Assembly: GCA_037039925.1 (NCBI GenBank)
Contig: JAXRKP010001142.1
Span: 7,501 to 71,500, forward strand
Reading direction: 5' to 3'
Source of the DNA: Doris montereyensis
Lineage: Eukaryota; Mollusca; Gastropoda; Nudibranchia; Dorididae
DNA: 64,000 nt
Positions within the stretch are counted from its first letter, which is position 1, and each line of letters begins with the position of its first letter. The notes under the pieces were generated by a model. The model was given only the letters and a program-made list of their open reading frames with translations. It made no database searches and was not told the origin of the DNA. The position numbers were made by a program, and so were the translations under genes. Of this stretch, positions 51,225-63,860 are shown one piece after another.

Positions 51225-51513
51225 GCCAACCCCTCACACCCCTCTGATAGGTCGAAAAGTCAGTTTTAAAAGTCTCCGTCTATAAAAATATAATAATAGT
51301 TAAAGAAGTCAAACTAAGAGATCTAAGAATAATTACATATACATGACAGTGTTAAAGGTACCATACATCAATAAAACACCAAACCCTTAACACGGGTTTT
51401 AGAAATGCCAATAAGTTAAATATTATCTGAGTCGAAAGTCTCTCTGGAACAACTCTGTTTTCTCTGATTGAGACAAAAGAAGGAAGGGTTGTACAATTTC
51501 TAGTTTTAACTGA

Positions 51514-51544
<31 letters not shown>

Positions 51545-51640
51545 GGTGAAAGAACGTTCGAGAAATTTAGTCTTAGGGACGCTTCTTTTTCTCTCTCTCA
51601 AAGATTGTCTTTGAGTACAGCTGATATACATGTACAACTC
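51225..51640. repeat. direct repeat X, copy 1
   Basis: Matches 52170-52510 in order (AAGAAGTCAAACTAAGAGAT, ACCATACATCAATAAAACAC, TTCTAGTTTTAAC, GAACGTTCGAGAAA). This copy has CTCTCT runs where the other has ordinary sequence. Confidence 0.8.
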
Positions 51641-51826
51641 AAATGAAATTTTGTGACATGTTTAATTTATTTGATAAAAGATTATAAATGTGAGCAACAG
51701 TGTGATCATCAAATTACTCAAAAATTTTACATCAAATGTATGTATACTTAATCATACAAGTTAAAAATCATTATTAGAAATCACATTGAAAATATTTCAC
51801 ATAAGTATAAAGCTTTATCATGGAAC

Positions 51827-54800
51827 AAACTTCCCAACAAGATGTAAATGAAAACTGTGACTGTAACCAGCTATACTTTCGATAGCTTCATTTATTGATT
51901 ATTTATTTATTGTTATCTACTATTCACATATCTGTTTATTTCATTCATTTACGTTTTGTATCGTGTTATTACTATATATTTTTTCATAAAGCCCACATAA
52001 ATTAAACATAATACTACTATAAAATCAAGACATCCATTCCATTCATTGAGTTCAACACAGACTTGTGTTCCATCCAGCCGGATTTTCTGCATTGCCTCTC
52101 TTCCAAATTAAACACTCCACAAACTCGAGAGATCTGCCCCGGAGACCAGTATGTCCAGGTGCAATGCGATCACACCCGATGGCCATCGGGAGTGTCGATT
52201 TTAAAAGTCCGCTTATAAAAATACGGAAAGTTAAGAAGTCAAACTAAGAGATCTAAGAATAATTACATATACATGTTCTTCGGAGATACCATACATCAAT
52301 AAAACACCAAACCCTTAACACGGGTTTTAGAAAATCCAGCTAAGTTTAAATATTATGAGATGTCGAAAGGACCAGGAACAATTCTGTTTGAAGTAGATTG
52401 TTTAAAAGAAGGGAAGGAGTTGGAGAATTTCTAGTTTTAACAGACAAAGAGAAAATGGGTACCAGAGTGAGAGAACGTTCGAGAAAGAGTATTAGGGACT
52501 TCTTCAGAGAGAGAAGGTTGAGAGAGAGAGAGAGAAGAGAGAGAGAGGAGAGAGAGAACTTTAAGGAGAGAGAGAGATAGAGAGGAGGCAGACAGTCAGA
52601 TGAGATTGAAAGTGAGACAGACAGACAGACAGATTCAGACTCTACTGGACAGACAGAGAGACAGACAAACAGAGACAGAGACAGTAGTATGTTACAGCCC
52701 ATGTATGTTTAGAGAGGAGAGACAGACAGACATTACAGACAAACATAGATATGAGATAGTACAGGTCCTCAGAGACAGAGTTCAGAAAGCGGGGGGTCTA
52801 AGAAGGTTTGCTCAACAGACATACATTTCATAAAATGGGTGAGAGATAGAGAAATGTCAGAACTCTATTGCAATGAACACAACGTTGAAACTAGTGTTGC
52901 TTGGAATTCGAACTTAGAGACTTCAGAATCTTAAGTCCAATGAGTTGAGGCTGGGCCGGGGGTGTCATTATCATGCATTCATTTTCCTTTTGTTTCCCCC
53001 ATTTTTGTATATTGTTATGTGAAGGACCGGGCAGTGGAGGCTGGTCTTTTCTGACCAAGACTAAGGGAGTTAACCCTGACAGGAAAATCCACGTGGTCTA
53101 CCAGGTACAATGGTAAAATTTGTCTGCTTATCCAAAACCAAACTGATTCAAAGAAATATATATATGATATACCATGTTTTGCAACTTTGGGGACACGGAC
53201 TTCAGAGGAAAGGATACGGATTGTCGACAACCAAATGGAATGTATAGGGGCAATAAAGGTTGAAAAATTGTTATAAATTAGCAACAGAAATGACCAAAAT
53301 TGCCAAAGTAGACATTTTACTCTTATAGGGGACAAAGAAAAAAGGACGTAAGGAGGTTCCTGTGTGCAAAATGACACCAAATCATAGCTTTAATCTTCTC
53401 AGTAGTAGATGTCAAGCAGATAGAGCAAAGAGCTGAAGATTAGAGATCAAAAATGCTGTTTACAGGGCAGAAAACTAATAGAAAGTTGCAAATTTTATAA
53501 GCCCTTAGCTATTGATGTGGGTAAAATCAAATTAAACAAAAAAGAGAAATTACATTACAGAAATAGCTTTATGGACTCAAAACGAATCTTGCAATTAAAC
53601 AAGAAAAGATAAACGTCAGAAAACATTAGCAATTAAGCAAGTGAATCTCAAAACCAAACAGGAACTCCCTCCCCTTTAGGAGATTTAAAAATTAAACACA
53701 TAGTCAGACAACAATGTTAGAAACATCAAGAGGAGTAATAGGTAAAGAATGAGAGATAAAACAAGTTGTTTCCAAATGGAGCTGGAGACTCCAATATAGA
53801 TTTTGTTAAAGAATAAGATGAAAAAACTAACACATTTTACCTCATCAAAAAATATCCAAAAATATGCAAGAGTAAACCCTAATTCAAATGTGAAAAGTCA
53901 TGGAACTTACTCTGTTTAAGGAGTTAGAAAAGATTAAATTAGTTTGACAATACAATTCCATATAATACATACAAAGAACATACATCGAAAATTTATAGAT
54001 GTACATGTTGTGATATCCAAAATACACGATTACATAACATACATACAAATACAAACATAATACAGAAAAGCTTACAGACAGGAATACATAAAGACTGGAA
54101 GGGTTAGAAGAGTAAATTATCAATATAAAACTGATATTTCCCAATCCATGCCACCTTTATCGTCTTGTCTTCTATGCAGTTAATCGGACAAAGATGGATC
54201 GTGAAGGATAGGTTCAATAGAAGAAAACGGGCAAATGTATCAAAGAAAAATTCCAGTTTAGTTGTAATGAAAGAGTCCTGTTGTCTTTTGGTTGAAATAA
54301 ATTGAAAAGTTGAAATGTGAAAAGAACAGCAATGGTCTAAATGGAAACTTTTTTAAGATCAAAGAAAAGAAGGCTCTTTGGGCTTGAAAAAAATACTTCA
54401 AACAAAGAGACCAGATTTGAACTAGGACACAATTACGTGAGTAAAAGAACTATCACGCTTAAAGGCTGGCATTTTGAGCCGAATCATGGCAAAACTGCCT
54501 GCGGATTGAACAATGGGAAAAGTTAGGAGTCCTCATTAAAATATCGAATACCAGAGGTTATTAGGTTCTTGAGGAAATCTAAAAAAGCTGTTTGGGGACA
54601 CAGTGAGCAATGAAGTCACTGAAGAAAATCAAAACATGTCCAATGCGACAAATTAAGAGGCTGTCTCAAAACAGAGTGCGATGGCAGGAAAACAGTCGAT
54701 GGCCATGGAAACGTGGAAAGGTAGTTGGATCAACACTTTACTATAATTATCCAGAACATCTGAAACAAAGGAGTTTAGCTCAAAACAAACTTCTGAGAAA

Positions 54801-55520
54801 GAAAGTGATTAGCAAGCTGACGAGATGTTGATATCTCAATGGAAGAACTAACAAACAAACGGTGGTGTTCTGTAAGAATAAAAATAGAAATGAAGAAAAA
54901 AGAAGAATAGTTGAAAGTCCCCAGGAAAAGATCAAGTTTACCCAGAAATGTTTAAAAACCTTAGTTGGGATGTGATGCATGGTGAAATTAATACTGAATA
55001 TGGGAAGGTGGATGTGTCAACAAGATGGAGTTCCTCCAAAGAAGAATACAGACGACTGGAAAAGGATGAAAGGTGACTGTACCATGATGATATGATGATG
55101 ATGATGATAACTATGAATCTGTCAAACTAAGAGGGATGAATCACTATAGAAGAAGAAGGAAAGTGTATGAGATGGAATCAATCTGGAAATGGAATTGGTT
55201 AGGATTATTGTTTGAAGAAACGCTGGTGGCTCAAATATTAATAATTAGACCAGAAAGAAGTCACAAGACAATCATATTTACTATAATAAAAATAACCTAG
55301 AAAAAAATCCTTGAGAGAAAAAATTGACTTGCACCTGTTTTTAGTGACTTAGAAAAGATTAAATCATTTGACTACTGTGATAGACGGGCGAACTATGAAC
55401 ATACATCAGACATATTTACAAAATACATTCACTTTTTGTAAAGCATAAACATTCAATAGATAGCCATTATCAAAAGTTTTTACAATAAATCAACATGTGC
55501 AGTGAGATACATACAAATAA
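51827..55520. repeat. large direct duplicate, copy 1
   Basis: Collinear with 56921-60040. Anchors: CATTTACGTTTTGTATCGTG (about 51949/57039), GAGTTCAACACA (52047/57127), the GACAGACAGACA patch (52618/57636), GGGGGTGTCATTATCATGCA (52958/57876), GGGAGTTAACCCTGACAG (53065/57958), AAGATCAAGTTTACCCAGAA (54928/59540) and AATCAACATGTGCAGTGAG (55487/60020). The offset shrinks from about 5.1 to 4.5 kb. It includes direct repeat X copy 2 at 52170-52510. Confidence 0.8.
53020..55520 (+). mobile_element. LINE family B, heavily degraded copy
   Basis: Ordered but scrambled matches to 43990-46160: monomer remnant at 53030-53080, endonuclease-region pieces at 53200-53830, linker at 54340-54780, RT pieces at 54900-55510. 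Many insertions of foreign sequence (for example 53920-54140). No usable frame remains. Confidence 0.8.
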
Positions 55521-56920
55521 ATCTTATCTCACTCTCTTTGGATCTCTCTCTCTAGGAGTCTCTCTCTCAGTAAATTATCGATAAAGACTCTCTCTTTGTT
55601 TATCCCATTCTCCATGCCACCTCGAGTTCGACACATCGTCTCCCTCTCTCTTAAAAATAAGAAAACAATCTCTCTCTCTCTGTCTCTCTCTCCAGAAAAT
55701 GTAGAAAATGTGCTTGGATCAATTTGCTCATGAAAATTGAGTTCTTTCCTCTCTCTCTCTGGTTAAAAAATCCCTCTTTTCTCCCTCTCCCTGATCGCTC
55801 TCTAATTTGCATTCTCTCGCCTTGAAATTTGTTTAAATGGTAAAAAAGAAAAACGAAAATCTCTCTCTCTCTCTCTGGGGGTGGGGAAAACACTCTCTCT
55901 CTCTCGCTCTCGCTCGAGACATTTCTCTTCGAAACAACTCTTCTCTCTCCATCACGCTCGCTGCCATTTTGAGGCCGAATCATGGCAACTCCCTCCCTCG
56001 GAAAACTAAGATTACTTGAAGATCGAGTCCTCTTAAAATATCGAATACCAGATTGGCGTTACTGTTAGGTTACATCCATCTAGGCCCAAAAGATCCCAGC
56101 CACTTGTAGGACTAAACAAGAAATTGTCAGACTCTGAAAACTAAAATGGCAGGAGACCAACTGGACAGCTAGGCTGTCCAAAACGAAGTCTCTCTTCTCT
56201 CGGAGGTCTCGTCTCTCTCTCCTCTGACTCTCGCTCTAGCCTCAGAATGGGCCCACAGTGTTTTAATTCCTAGACAAGGCTCAATATCAAACACAAAAAT
56301 GTGGTGTGTCTTCTTAAATTAAAAGAGGTTTCACTGCATAATTAAAAACGGATAATGCCAATTTCATCTGCAGATCTACTTAGATACCAATGGTAACGTT
56401 TGCACTATAATATGACAGAGAAATAATTTTAAAGTGAGAAGAAATAAACTCATGGAAAACAAAACAAAGTGTATACATAAAAATAACTGATTGATGTTTT
56501 GCAAAATGGGAAACAGAACACACCCATCTAACCCTGAAGAAAAAAAGAAATAAATGATGACAAAAGCAAGAAACAACGAACACAAACATGAACCATTGAT
56601 AGAACCATGAAAAAAACGAAGAAAAAACGACAACCAGAAAATGAAGTAAAATTTACCATAAGATGGAAAAGAAAAATAATGATACAGAGGATGACACATA
56701 CATTCCCTATTGTGATGAAGAACGGCTCCGATGAAATGATAAAAATAATGCAAACCTTCCACAAATTATAATCATGTTATATGTTTAATCAATGACATCA
56801 ATGAATTATAGGAAGTTTGTGTAGGTCAGGCATTATACTGAGACTGAAATTTATATTGGTGTAGAATCCATAACACATTCGGGACACATTTTTTTCCATA
56901 AGTATAGGCTATTTAAAACA
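55521..56920. other. CT-peppered mosaic plus unassigned AT-rich sequence
   Basis: 55521-56235 is laced with TCTCTCTC runs. It also contains a block resembling 54465-54575 (GCCATTTTGAGGCCGAATCA against GGCATTTTGAGCCGAATCAT; TAAAATATCGAATACCAGA in both). 56236-56920 is ordinary AT-rich sequence without a recognised gene. Confidence 0.6.
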
Positions 56921-59900
56921 AACTTCCCCAACAAGAAGTATGCTATAATGGTATATAGTAGTAACCAGCAACTTTCGATAGCTCATTTATTGATTAATTT
57001 ATTGCAAATCTACATTACAATCTGTTTATTTCATTCATTTACGTTTTGTATCGTGTTATTACTATATATTTTTTAAAACGCCTAAATTAAACATAATACT
57101 ATAGCTTTACACATCCATTCCATTCATTGAGTTCAACACACCACTTGTGTTCCATCCAGCCGGATTTCTCATTGCCTCTCTTCAAATTAGCCTCCACAAA
57201 CTCGAGAGATCTTCCGGAGACCAGTATGTCCCGGAGCAATGCGATGTAAGCGATGGCCAGCCGGAGTGTGTCGATAATGACAGCCGCTTCTCGAACGGAA
57301 ACGTTGGCACGTGCATGCGCAGTTCTTCGAATGCGCCGTTGATGTCATCATCCGCTTCCGTTCTCTCACATTGGCAGATGCGGGGTGGACCACTCCTGGA
57401 AACCATGAGGGTAGCCTCACAGTCGAAGGGAAGGGCAGTTTGATGCTGAAACAGACAATCATAAACATGGAGGGTAGAGAGAGAGAGAGAGTTGATCTAG
57501 GGAGTTTTTTGAGAGAAAGAAAAAAGAGAGAGAGAAATGAACAAACAATAATAATATTAGAGAGAGAAAGAACAAAACAACTCTCTCTCTCTAGATATAC
57601 AGCAGTAATTTGATTTTGACATGATTTGATTTTAGACAGACAGACAGCCAGACAGACATACAGACAGACAGAGAGAGAGAGAGAGACAGGTGAGAGAGAG
57701 AGACAGACAGACAGACACAGAGAGAGACAGAGACAGACAGATAGAAACAGAGTTTTCTCTCTCTGGAGAAGGAGGGACAGACAGACATACATTCATAAAA
57801 TGGGTACCAAGAAGAGATAGACTCTCTCTCTCGAGAAAATTGTTTGAGAGAGATTGTTTGAGGCTGGGGGCGGGGGGGTGTCATTATCATGCACTCCCTC
57901 CTTTTGTCTTTGTATAGATGTGAAGGACCCCTCTCTCTCTTGGCTGACCAAAGGCTAAGGGAGTTAACCCTGACAGAAAAAAGCCCTCTCTGAGAACATC
58001 CTGTTCCGCCAATTTCCTGCTTATCCAAAACCGGGATAATAATCTCTAATAATCTCTGATAGCTACCTCGGCTTCTCTCTCTCTCTGAATACCTGACTCT
58101 GGAAAAGGATACGGATTGTGATTTTTGGAACATGGAATCTCTAGGGCAATAAATGGAAAAGAGTTAAAATTAGCTGTAAGAAATGGAAAAATTCAAAGTA
58201 GACATTTCCTCTGGCTATCACAGAAACAAGAAAAAATGACAAGGAATATCAAACACAAAATGAGATGACCAAATCATAATTTTAATCTTCTCAGTACTGT
58301 AGATGTCAAAGATAGAGCTAGAGCAGAAGTTTACTATAATATAAAAGGCAAGAAAAACTACTAGAAAGTTGAATTACTGTAAATTAAACAAAAGGAAGAG
58401 AAATTAAATGAGATATTATGGACCAAAAAATAGCAATTAAGAAGGAAAAGATATCCTCGAAAACGAAGCAACTACTGCAGTGAATCTCAAACCAAACAGG
58501 AACTACTGTACTTGAGATTTAAACGCAAGAAGCATTAACAATTACTTGAAACATCTGGAACTACCTGTACTGACAATTTCCTCCAAATGGAGATAGACTA
58601 CTGGATTTTGTCTAAAATGAATAAGATGAGATTTCACATTTACTGTCCTCATAAAAATATCCAAAAATATGGTGTAAATGAAGACAGATGAAAAGTCAAT
58701 CATAGACTACATGTAAATAGTTAGAGATTTTTACAATACAATAGATGTAAGAGTAAATAGAAGTAGTGATAGCCAAAATGAGATTATTTACTGTTAAAAA
58801 CATATCAGAAAAGAAAATCGTGAGAAGATAAGTTACTAAACTCAAAATAGAAGAACTAAATAAACCAATAGTAAAACAGATATACCAATCCAGAATAAAA
58901 CGATCTATCAGTGAAAGGCAGATGGATCTGCCCCGGAGATATGTCCCGGAATAGAAGAAAAGTGGCAAATGTATGGAAACGTTCACTTATGCGCAGTTGT
59001 ATTGAAGAGGTCTGTTGTAGGAAATAAATTAAAGGAGATGCGCGGTGTGAAAAGAACAGCCTGTATGGTGGAATGAGAATGTCAAGACTAAGATCAAAAG
59101 AAAAGAAGGATGCTTGGAAAAAATACTTGCAAACAAAGAGACCACAGAGGATAGATAGATTACGTGAGTAAAAGAACTATCGCCAAAGAGGAAGTTAGGA
59201 AAGAAAACAGGAAACAATGGGAAAAGTTAGGACAAAAACTTCAAGAAGGCTATCAAGGAAATCAAAAGCTGTTTTGGGGAGCAATGAAGCATGAGAAAGA
59301 TCAAACATGTCGACAAATTAAGAAGCTAAAGAGAAATGACTGACAGGAAACAGCGAAATCATGGAAACGTGGAGAAAGTATTTTCAACAATTACATAATT
59401 CCTCGACAGAGAAACAAGGAGTACAGATCAATTAGTGAGAGTAGCAAGTAACCCAGATGAGACAGCTGAAGATGTTGATATCTCATGGAAGAACTCAAAC
59501 AACTGTAAGAAAAGTGAAATTAGGAAAAAGTCCCAGGAGCAGATCAAGTTTACCCAGAAATGTTTAAAACCTGAGGGAAAGAGGCAGGTCAAACTACTAC
59601 ATGCAATGTGTCAACAAACATGGAAGTCCAAACAGGTTACCGGCAGACGACTCTGGAAAAGGAAAGGTTGTGATTTTGGAACATACACAATAAATGATCA
59701 ACTATGGAATGGAAAAACTTTTTATCACTACTTAGTGTCCCAGGAATAGAAAATGTATGCCAGGGTTCTGGTAGTAGATGAGATTGGAGGATCAGATTGA
59801 AGAACACCAGTGTAAATTTAGACCAGAAAGAAGTGTACAAGACCACATATTTACTATAATAAAAATAATAGAAAAAAATCCTTGAGAGAAAATTGACTTG

Positions 59901-60040
59901 CACCTGTGTTTTAGTGACTTAGAAAAGATATTTGACAAACGATTAGCAACTATGGCATTGAATCTCAAATAACACAACAGTAGAGCAAAATTTAATAAAG
60001 CCATTAGAAGTTTTTACAATAAATCAACATGTGCAGTGAG
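56921..60040. repeat. large direct duplicate, copy 2
   Basis: Partner of 51827-55520 (anchors listed there). Its LINE part is closer to the family-B consensus than copy 1, but it carries embedded CT runs and fragments of other local repeats. Confidence 0.8.
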
Positions 60041-61135
60041 GAGTGGAAAACTGTATCTGAAGAATTTGATGTAGATATGGAGTAAGACAAGGTTGTGTCT
60101 ATTAAGTCTGTTTTGTTTATCACATTTATGGATTCAAATATCCAAAGGCATCCTCAAAAATAAGAAAATGAATGTAGATATGTGAAAAGCTCAAATCACA
60201 GTAAATGTATCAATGTTTTCCATTTCTCATGATACAGTTATGCTTTTTGAAAATCAGAAAGTGATCTCCAGTATCAACATGATGAATAATGAATTAAATA
60301 AAAGAGGAATGAAAGTAACTCAAAAGAAAACGAAAATAATGCTAGTAACTAGGGATACTAAAACACAAAACCTTAAATTGGGCAGGGTGAATATAAAACA
60401 AGTTCAAAGCTACAATTACCTAGGAGTAATGATTAACGCAGAGGAAAACTAAGAGAAGAACAGCATGGTGGAATGAGAAAGGCAAGTGCAATATACATCC
60501 ATCTAGAAAGGCATTTGTAGGTAAAAAGAATTGTCAACAAAAACCAAAATGGCAGTATACAAAAGTTTGTCCTAGGAAGTTCTCCTCTATGGAACAAGTG
60601 AAACTTTGACCTTAGACAGTAAGTAGAGTACAGGCAGCTGAAATGAAATATCCTATAAGAGTAGTAGGGGAAACTAAAAGAGAAAAATCAAAAACACAAC
60701 AATAAGAGATCAAACCAAAACAGAAAGCATTTCCAACAATTAAGATAGAAATGGATAAACTGGAGATGGTTTGGGCATGTAAACAGAATGAATGACAATA
60801 GATTAGCTAAATCAGTATACAGTGCTAAAACTCAAGACAAAAGACCAAAAGTGCAGACGTCGGAGAAAGTGGGAAGAAGATATAAAAGAGGCATTGAAAA
60901 ATAGAAATTTTAACATTTTTGAACAAACAGAAAATGTCAACAGGGCATCCTGGAGAAAGATCATTTCGGGCATCTAAACCCATAACAGGATCTAGGAAGG
61001 TAGAATGGGTCGGAACTAAAAAGTCAAAATTATATCCCAGGAAAATAGAAGCAGATGTCACGACAGGTTATCCTGGAGGAAAATCATTTGGGCATCTAGA
61101 GTCATACGTCGGAAGGTAGAATGGAACCGGTAAAG
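57930..61135 (+). mobile_element. LINE family B, chimeric copy
   Basis: Follows the plus-strand copy at 44030-47125 from the monomer (GGGAGTTAACCCTGACAGAA) through the endonuclease start (58130), linker (58850-59420), RT (59500-60450) and 3' end (60930-61000). A second 3'-end piece lies at 61060-61130. Family sequence is repeatedly replaced by short pieces: CTACCTGTACTGA at 58561, GCCCCGGAGATATGTCCCGG at 58931, and CTCTCTC runs before 58100. No intact frame. Confidence 0.85.
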
Positions 61136-61629
61136 AAAGAAACAAGAATAAAAACAAATAAGAAAGCAAAAAAAATCCTTGAAAGAAAAAAAAAGAAAAA
61201 AGAAAGATAGAATAGATGTGCTGTTTGTATTCCTCCTCCTCCCCCTAATGTTTAGATTCCACTCACCAATTCACCCCCACCCCATCCTCATTCTAAGCGG
61301 AAAAATACAAAAAAGAGCCAGCTTTCCGTTACCGTTTTCGTAAGCCATGTTCATTGGAACTGTTTGATAATCACACGCGTTGTCGTCAACGTGGGCAGGG
61401 GCGTTGTCGTTGCCTGTGTAGTAGGGGTGGACATCCTGCACGTTGTAGGCCTAAAGTTGGTGTTTTGATGCTGATTCACGTAGGCACATGGCGGGTATTC
61501 TTCACTAGAGCTGTGATAGGGAAGTTTTTGAGAGTAAAAAAAAAAACACACACGTTTGAACAAACAAAAACCTTAAATTAGCAAGGAAACAAACAACGTT
61601 CAGAATCCTAGGTATACAGCAGTAATTTG
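61136..61629. other. nothing recognised
   Basis: A-rich start (AAAGAAAAAAG patches), then unique sequence. No gene identified. Confidence 0.35.
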
Positions 61630-61998
61630 ATTTGACATGATTTGATTTTACCCACATTCGCAACTAAGTAGGTGATCTCAGGGTTGTTGTTTTCTTTTTG
61701 TTTTTTTTTGCTGTTGTAGGATTTTTTAATTTGCCCGGATTGCTCCTGTAAACAGGCAAGGGCTTTTAATGAGTGTTCGCATTATTGAGGTATGCACGCA
61801 GAGCCTGCTTTTTTTACCGCCCGTCTCCGATGGGAAAATTAGTCGATTCACCTACCTGGACCAGATGAGGGGATAAACTGAGATGTTTTGCTCGAAAACA
61901 GAATGAAGAAATAGATTGTTAAATGACCGTTGGTGGGGCTCGAACCCACTACTCCCTACCTTTTGGTTAAGATGCCGACACCTTTAACATTTCTGGAC
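61630..61998 (-). mobile_element. tRNA-derived SINE, family 2
   Basis: Minus-strand copy: (TGATTT)n-like tail at 61625-61650, GTCTCCGATGGGAAAATTAG in the body, box B complement GGCTCGAACCC at 61937, and a head ending near 61998. Confidence 0.8.
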
Positions 61999-61999
61999 T

Positions 62000-62135
62000 A
62001 CCAGAAAATTCCCATCTTGAGAACATCCTGTTCCGCTTCCAGGCTATAGAAACCGGGATAATAATAATAATAATAATAACTCGGCTAGAAGCAGTGCCAT
62101 GATAGCCTTGGAGGAACTTTTACTTCTTGTAAGAG
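62000..62135 (-). mobile_element. SINE family 1, tail fragment
   Basis: AGAACATCCTGTTCCGCTTC, then GGCTATAGAAACCGGGATAA, match the end of SINE 1 on the minus strand, followed by an (ATA)n patch. The same piece reappears inside the chimeric block near 57990. Confidence 0.6.
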
Positions 62136-62139
62136 ATAA

Positions 62140-62812
62140 ACCAGATAGTAACTGACATTGACTATGGTGTTAACCTGGAACTACCTGTACTGAAAAGATG
62201 TAGGTGTTAACCCATGGAACTACCTGTACTGAGATTTCCTAGGTTTAACCCATGGAACTACCTCATTCTGAGATTTCCTAGGTGTTAACCCATGGAACTA
62301 CCTGTAACTGAGATTTCCTTTGTTAACACATGGAACTACCTGTACTGAGATTTCCTAGAACCCATTGAACAGTTGTGTTTTACTGATTTCAGGTAGTTAA
62401 CGGGTATTCTTCACTAGAGCTGTAATGAGATTTCCTAGAAGAAAGCACACAAATGAACTCCATGGAATACCTGTACTGGAGATTTCCTATGGTGTTACAC
62501 CCATGGAACTACCTGTACTGAGATTTCCTAGGTGTTAACCCATGGAACTACCTGTACTGAGATTTCCCTATGTGTTAACCCATGGAACTACAGGAACTTT
62601 TACTTCTTGTAAGAGATGATAGTAACTTTGACTTATGTGTTAACCCATGGAACTACCTGTACTGAGATTTCCTAGGTGTTAACCCATGGAACTGCCTGTA
62701 CTGAGATTTCCTATGTGTTAACCCATGGAACTACCTGTACTGATATTTCTAGGTGTTAACCCATGGAACTACCTGTACTGAGATTTCCTAGGTGTTAACC
62801 CATGGAAGATGA
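62140..62812. repeat. 39-bp minisatellite (about 16 units)
   Basis: Unit GGTGTTAACCCATGGAACTA followed by CCTGTACTGAGATTTCCTA. Some units are broken by foreign pieces such as AACTTTTACTTCTTGTAAGA (62588), which also occurs before the array (62126). Confidence 0.9.
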
Positions 62813-62904
62813 CGAATACCAAGACCGTCAGCGATAAGCTGAAAATCTTCTAGACTAGATGTTTGTGAAGAAATTCTAGCATCTTCCGGCCCAAGGTGGA
62901 GGGC

Positions 62905-63205
62905 GTAGTCCAGAGGCAAGGTGTCGACCTCTCAACCAATAGTGCGTGGGTTTAAGCCCCGCCTACAATTCAAAAATGTTGTCGATTTTTTTTCTTCCCA
63001 AAACATCTACCACCTGATCCAGGTAGGTGGTTCGACACGTCCCATCGGAGACGGACGATGAAAAGGAGGTCCGTGTGCATATCACAACACTCTGTGCACG
63101 TTAAAGATCCCTTGGCTATTTATAGGGCACTCCGGGTAAAGTTAAAAATCTACCAAAACCCTGAGATCACCTAAGATGTGGAAGTGGGTAAAATCAAATC
63201 AAAAT
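62905..63205 (+). mobile_element. tRNA-derived SINE, family 2
   Basis: Head GCGTAGTCCAGAGGCAAGGT, altered box B (GGTTTAAGCCC), CCCATCGGAGACGGACGATG, GCACGTTAAAGATCCCTTGG and an (ATCAA)n tail. Confidence 0.85.
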
Positions 63206-63860
63206 CAAATTCAGGCTCAAAGTCATTCACAGAAAATAAATATCTCTATAGAAAAAGTGTTTTCAAATCAGTCACCCTCACAGACAATGAATATCTCTAT
63301 AGAAATAGAAGAAATGTGTTTGATCCAGTCACCCTCACAGACAATGAATATCTCTATAGAAATAGAAGAAATGTGTTTTGAACCAGTCACCCTCACAGAC
63401 AATGAATATCTCTATAGAAATAGAAGAAATGTGTTCGAATCAGTCACCCTTACAGACATTGAATATCTCTATAGAAGAAATGTGTTCGAATATCTCTATA
63501 GAAGAAATGTGTTCGAACCAGTCACCCTCACAGTACTTGAATATCTCTATAGAAGAAATGTGTTCGAACCAGTCACCCTCACAGACTATGAATATCTCTA
63601 TAGAAGAAATGTGTTCGAACCAGTCACCCTTACAGACAATGAATATCTCTATAGAAGAAATGTGTTCGAATCAGTCACCTTTACAGACATTGAATATCTC
63701 TATAGAAGAAATGTGTTGAACCAGTCACCCTTACAGACAATGAATATCTCTATAGAAGAAATGTGTTCGATCAGTCCTACAGACAATGATCTCTATAGAA
63801 GAAATGTGTTCCTTTACAGACATCGAATATCTCTATAGAAGAAATGTGTTCGATTATGAC
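63205..63860. repeat. 51-bp minisatellite (57-60-bp early units)
   Basis: Unit GAATATCTCTATAGAAGAAA, TGTGTTCGAACCAGTCACCC, TTACAGACAAT. The first units have an extra ATAGAAAT. Because 51 is a multiple of 3, long plus frames (for example EYLYRRNVFEPVTLTD repeats) stay open, but nothing supports them as a gene. The array abuts the tail of the SINE at 62905. Confidence 0.95.

Noticed and set aside
63176..63838. 220-codon frame with 17-residue repeats
   Set aside because: 51-bp minisatellite; the period keeps frames open in more than one register.
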